Source: Haemonchus contortus (lineage: Eukaryota; Nematoda; Chromadorea; Rhabditida; Trichostrongylidae). From it: a DNA stretch of 64,000 nucleotides. The stretch covers positions 14,949,095-15,013,094 of the forward strand of contig LS997566.1 of NCBI GenBank assembly GCA_000469685.2, in the 5' to 3' direction. Below, piece by piece: positions 59,205 through 64,000 of this stretch. The notes beneath the pieces are model-generated. The model saw only the letters and a list, made by a program, of their open reading frames with translations. It ran no database searches and had not been told where the DNA came from. The position numbers and the translations under genes were made by a program. How positions within the stretch are numbered: position 1 is the first letter of the stretch; every line of letters begins with the position of its first letter.

Positions 59205-60808
59205 TAATGAAGTCTCAATAATTATTGAGGAGTTAGTCAATCGGGTCAGAGAGATGCGCCCAGGCGTTCGACTTCCATTCCTATCGTAGTGGCGTATTTA
59301 ATGCGTAAGTGGCCAATGCAGTGGCCTGCGATGGCCAGCCGATGTACAGGGTGCGGCAAAGGTTCTGGCACAGGTCGTTTCAGGTTCTCTATAAAAAAAA
59401 ATGGGGCCTTCGATCTCGACAGGATCTGTGCCCCTATTTACTGCGAATCCTCTTCTATATACATTCCATGAACGAGCCGTTCTTGAATATTCCATTTTAC
59501 AGAATGGTGACGAGCGAAGACCAAGAAGCCTCCATCCTGCACCTCTATCTGGGTGGATGCACGGCAAAGACAATCTTAAAACAGCTCCAGATTTCCTTAA
59601 AAACCGCATACAACAACTTCAACAGGTACAAGGCGACAGGAACTATGGAGGACAAGCCCAAAAGTTGAAGACTGAAGAGTGCAACGACAAAGGAGATCGT
59701 GAAAGTCATTCGAGAGAAAACCCGCCGCCACCCTCGTAGGTCCGAGAAAAAAATGGCTTTTGAGGTGGGTATTTCTGCTCGATCTGTTGGAAAGATTGTC
59801 ACCAGCCACCTTCGACCTTGCTCTTATAAGATCAGAAAAGCTCATATGCGCACTGAACGTGTGAAGAAAACTAGGCTAGAAAGATGTAAGGAGAATTTAA
59901 AGCGATTTTCGCAGGCACGGCACAGCACCGTCCATTTCACTGACGAGTGTCCCTTTTCAACAGATCAATTCCTGAACACCTAAAACGACGGGGTGATGGC
60001 GGGAAGCTCTGCAGAAGCCAGCCGACATGGAGGGATTGCTCATCGATCTACACCCCACAAGTCTTGATGGTTTTTGGGGCAATCACATCGGACGGCAAGA
60101 TGCCCAGATTTTCTTGGAGAAAGGGATCAGGGTGGATAGCAAGACCAACTCAAAAGGCGTGTTGGAAAAGGAGGCACTCCCCTGGGCAAAATCCTTTTCG
60201 GCAATAGGGCATGGACTTATCAGCAGGACTCAACTCCAGCACACAAGTCCGAAGTGGTACAGGACTGGTGCGGAACGCGCTTCCCAGACCTCATATCGTC
60301 GGACGATTGGCCCCCAAAAGTCCAGCCCCAAATCCATCCGACCAATCCGTGATTTCTTAAGACGAAAGCCTGCTCTACTAAGCATAGAAGTTAGGATGCT
60401 CCACGTGCAACCCCCGCTGAAACATGGGAGGATTCGGACGAAGGCTACCTCCGTGCCGCCGTCGACGCATCTCCTAGGAGAATTCCAGCCCGTATTCGCG
60501 CAAAAAGAGGCCATTTCGAGATCTAGGTTGTTTTTGTGATCTATATAGCTGTTGATAAATGCTGTTGGTGTAGTATCATGTATCGATCGATTTGACCGTT
60601 TTTACAATCATATTCACCATTGCCAGAAGTTTTGTCGCACCCTGTACAAGTCAGTGCTTTTATCCTTCCAGACGGGACTGGTACCAGTAAACCGATTTTG
60701 GTGGAATGAAAGGCTTGGTCGGCTTGAGCGGATATCGATTCGGGATTCGAGCCCGTGACCATGCGTGTGACCACCTAGGCGAAGGTGGTGTACCACTTAA
60801 TCACTTGC
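59205..60808 (-). mobile_element. tRNA-related SINE, copy 3, split by a Tc1/mariner element
   Basis: On the minus strand, the head (60808-60645) has a B-box-like CGGGCTCGAATCCCG and then GGATAAAAGCACTGACTTGT. The rest (59346-59205) reads ATCGGCTGGCCATCGCA, GCCACTACGAT and GGGCGCATC. Removing 59347-60644 and one TA joins TGACTTGTA to CATCGGCTGG, the order seen in copies 1 and 2. The insertion therefore landed in the SINE body at a TA. Confidence 0.85.
59347..60644 (+). mobile_element. Tc1/mariner-superfamily element, 1.3 kb
   Basis: TA flanks both ends. The inverted repeats begin CAGGGTGCGRCAAA and continue with TTCTGGCA. The transposase frame starts at ATG 59504 (MVTSEDQEASILHLYLGGCT) and runs to about 60539 with frameshifts: a helix-turn-helix block (LQISLKTAYNNFNRYKATGT), KKMAFEVGISARSVGKIV, VHFTDECPF (first Asp, near 59935), TYQQDSTPAH (second Asp, near 60220), and a damaged third-Asp block near 60320 (SSPKSIRPIRDF). 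It is the same transposase type as the relic at 19517-20695 and is non-functional as read. Confidence 0.85.
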
Positions 60809-63800
60809 CCGAAATCACTGTGAGTCTGTAGGGCAGAAGTGAGGCAGTGCCATATGGCTCAACAAATCAGACGTGATTCGTCGCCCAATCACATATATCA
60901 ATGCATGCCCAGAATACAGCCTTCCTTGTCTCCGGAGCGCTTAGTTGATGCCGTTCTCCTCCGGAATGTTGGCTGTACATATAGTATGGCCTGACCCCAC
61001 AGCAAGTCATATTATTTGCTACATCTAAATTCAAACTCACCTATGGTTAAGAATGGAAGCGATATGCGAAGACATATTATAAAAACCGGGGTGATCAACG
61101 CTAGAAAATCCTTCCCACTTTACTTTTGATAACAATCTTTGAGTATTGGTGTGTATGTACCTGGTGAATAGCTCCAATAGCTTTGGGAACCAGAAAAACG
61201 ATGCACAAATTCAACTTTTGTCTGTTGACTAGGAAGATGTTATTCAAATTTTTTTATTTCACTAAAAGACCAGTTTCATATAAGTTTAGGCTTTTTGGAG
61301 TACTCTGACATGACATATCAAAAAATCATGATATCCCCAAAGGTTGACCTATTCGGGACTCACGTTCGATTTCCTTGTAAGGGATGCTGAATGTCTGAAA
61401 TGACAATTAAATGAGGGCACAAAGTTTAAGAAAGACTTGAAGCCCGAATGCCCGACTCATATTCCAATGAGCTTCAGCAGCGCACTACTATCTCGATACA
61501 AACTAATGAATAAGTGGAACATGGGGAGACAGTTCATCAATATAAAGTTAAATAAACAATAAAGAGGACTTAAAAGTTGGTATCACCTAACCACCTGAAG
61601 TCTCGCTGGTCAGCGATTTCCTATGCAGGCGCCAATAATTCCAATCCTGTCGCTAACCAGGGTGGTCCAGTAGATCTTCCTCGCTTCGGGGACGCAAGGA
61701 ATATCGTGCCTTTCATTCAGGGCCTTCTTGACGAAATCTGATCATCGCGCTGGCGGCCATTCTGGTATTCGTTATCATTCCCGAGGAATTCAATCAGTAA
61801 CCGCCTTGGATAGCAGTCATCACAAAATCGCACGACGTGTCTTCCTTAACTCTCCTTCCTCGGCGCACACAAGGCGTCCCTGATGTTCGTTGTTGAAGGA
61901 AAATGAGACTTGGGAACACCCTTTGCTCTCGCGGGTATAGAGAAATTTCGAACATAGACCTTGCCACAGGGAGTTGAATATCGATGTCTTCAAGTGGGTA
62001 GCGATTTTATGCAGCAACTCGTTGAAAACTCTTAATAACCTCCAAGAGGAGATCTGGGCTGACTCTGAATAAAGCTAGCTTAATTTCGAAGAAGAATCAG
62101 TTGAATGCTGTGGAACAGCAGTGGTGAATCCTTTTCCATTTGAAACTATCCCTGGATTTCGAAGTTTTTTTCGCTCTCGGCTTTTGTTCAAAGAATAACA
62201 GTTGTCCAACAGAAAGCAGGAGCTGTTCTTGCGTTCTGATTTGGTGTAGATTATTCTTAACTTCTTGAGTCTGTTACAATCCAGTATAAGCAGCTGACTT
62301 CATGACGTAAGTGAATAGAATATCTATCCACCCTTTTCACTTGTCTGATATAAGCTCCCATAGGAGCAGTACCGAAAAAGCCCAAATTGCTAACATCGAT
62401 AGGTTCCCTGTCAAGTAAGCACGCTTAAAGGCACTGTTCATGACACTCTTGGGTTATCTGGTTTCAGACAAGTAGTGGAATTGATTGTCAAGAATAGTTC
62501 AAAAGGGGCGAGGTAAACTGGCTAAGGCGCTTCTGGAGGCCCTTATTACGCCTTATCTTGACGGTTGTCTAGCCAACAGCGTCCCTCAGGCTTTTTCGAG
62601 AGTCATAGGCTCATTGAGTTATGTCCCACATCTTCAGCTAGGCCTCTGATTTTCTAAGATGTATTTATACACCGAACAACTGCTCTTCATACGGGAAGGA
62701 GAAACGAACCGAATCCGTTTGTTCTGTTCCACTTCTTCCCTACCCTTCACCAACCTCGTGGGTATGACCCGGAGACTACCAAGAACTATGGGTGTCTGTT
62801 CCACTTTCGTTGGGGAGCTCGAAATAAGTCCCCCACTCACCTTTTTGTCTTGCTGGGTGAGCTGTAGGTGATAGTACTCGACATGGCCTCCTTCGGAACA
62901 TACACACATACAACGATGGCATAGGTGGGGTTTTCGAAAAAACTTTCCCATAATTACACTTATTCTTCCGAGTCAATGTTAAGAACTGTTCGGTGTACAG
63001 TTTCACCCAGTAGAGCGCAACCTGCAGCTCACCCACCATAACAACGCATCGCCCAACTAATGGATTCCAGTACTGGGTTTTCAGCAACTGAAGTTGACCA
63101 CAGTTTTGGTTCCTACAAAATCAAGCAAGACATACCTCTAATGACAACCATCTTGCCATTTTTGCCTTCAGAAGAATAAAGATGCATAGGGTATACGGAT
63201 ATTGCTATCAGAGAAACCAGTAAGGGTATTCCTATTCAACAAATGGAGGTGTAGCAACTATCAACTAATGACATTCGAAAATCAAAGAAGGTCCGATAAG
63301 CAGAATAAGGTGTGCATGCATTAGACTTCATACCACGCACCATTCTGGTAAAGATCAAAACCTTGTATCGATCGGAATGTGGTGAATCTGGCAATTTCAC
63401 AACACTCCATGCTCCTGGTGTGATGGGTCAGGAAGCGCCTCTGCGGTGCATCCTGACCCATATCACAGGTCATTTACAGGGCAAAGATGAAGGGCTGAAC
63501 ACTTCTAGCCGGAATCGCACAATTACCTATTTTTGACGTGATGGAGTCTAATATCCCTATCTGCAATCGAACTTGTTGAATTGGAGAAACCTAAAATGAA
63601 CGGCTGAACATCAAACATTTATTCCACGAATCGATTTCATATCCTTAGAACTGTATCCATTTATCAAAAATGAACCGGAAACGGAGTATACACATGTTTT
63701 TCAACATCTTGAAGAGATTGCATGCTTTCGAGCAAAAGTAAGATGTATAATACTAACAATACTTTTGAACTGGAACATATGTATGTCTTTGTTCTTCATC

Positions 63801-64000
63801 AGTAGCTCAGTGGCAAATGAAATTCGTTGCTTGGTGACGTACCGTTATGTAGTGACAGGACTGCTGAAATCTTTGTTTGGTTGACGAACGGAATTCAATA
63901 AAGTGAAAAAATTGAGATGCTCGCAGGCCGTATTTCTCACGATACTTCTCATTTTTACATTTGTTTAAAGCATGACAAAGATGATCTCTGAAAATCTACC
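60809..64000. other. Intergenic DNA, nothing recognised
   Basis: About 3.2 kb to the window end. The largest open frames (62634-62951 and 62776-63087, both minus and overlapping) have no recognisable motif or exon-like splice context. No repeat shared with the rest of the window was noticed. Confidence 0.45.

Noticed and set aside
59289..59739. Several overlapping plus and minus frames at the left end of the 59.3-kb transposon
   Set aside because: Only the frame from 59504 matches transposase; the others are shadows or read through the SINE boundary.
62634..63087. Two overlapping minus-strand frames of about 100 codons
   Set aside because: Different frames over the same DNA with no motif; not supportable as a gene.

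Overview
This is nuclear DNA of a strongylid nematode, most likely a hookworm (Necator or Ancylostoma type). The evidence is AT-rich intergenic DNA, short GT-AG introns cutting genes into many small exons, trans-splice-type acceptors just upstream of some start codons, a complete copy of the 22-nt nematode SL1 leader, and decayed copies of an endonuclease/reverse-transcriptase element of the kind abundant in hookworm genomes. The genus is inference; nothing in the window names a species. All exon models were read by eye from frame, splice sites and protein-family resemblance, with no transcript support.

Layout of genes: (1) 794-7652, plus strand, a lipin (phosphatidate phosphatase) of about 19 exons. 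(2) 15963-39494, plus strand, an inactive-rhomboid (iRhom/RHBDF family) gene of about 28 exons whose introns have been enlarged by transposons. (3) 43394-52891, minus strand, a BRICHOS-domain single-pass membrane protein with a long Gly/Asn/Gln/Pro-rich tail. (4) 57339-58655, minus strand, a small three-exon gene for a predicted secreted protein of about 102 residues that I do not recognise. Genes 2 and 3 are convergent. No operon is evident, and the four genes have no obvious joint pathway: lipin acts in lipid synthesis at the ER/nuclear envelope, and iRhom and BRICHOS proteins both belong to the secretory pathway.

Mobile DNA: 10.7-13.9 kb, a broken RTE-like retroelement; 14.4-15.15 kb, three neighbouring copies of a 240-bp foldback MITE; 19.5-20.7 kb, a Tc1/mariner relic; 24.4-25.65 kb, a 127-bp satellite; 26.18-27.18 kb, a mariner relic containing a 77-bp exact copy of an iRhom splice-site region; 29.39-30.24 kb, a TTAA-flanked piggyBac-type MITE; 32.8-36.25 kb, a mariner copy split by a 2.2-kb piggyBac; about 37.55-37.96 kb, a probable SL1-tagged retrocopy; 47.18-47.58 kb, a MITE with a 9-10 bp target duplication; and three copies of one tRNA-related SINE (41.5, 50.3 and 59.2/60.8 kb), the last split by a Tc1/mariner element at 59347-60644.

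The points most worth following up are the iRhom fragment copied into the nearby mariner (including a 3' splice site), the SL1 leader encoded in genomic DNA, and the iRhom GPSG motif, which keeps a serine where the catalytic serine of active rhomboids sits.
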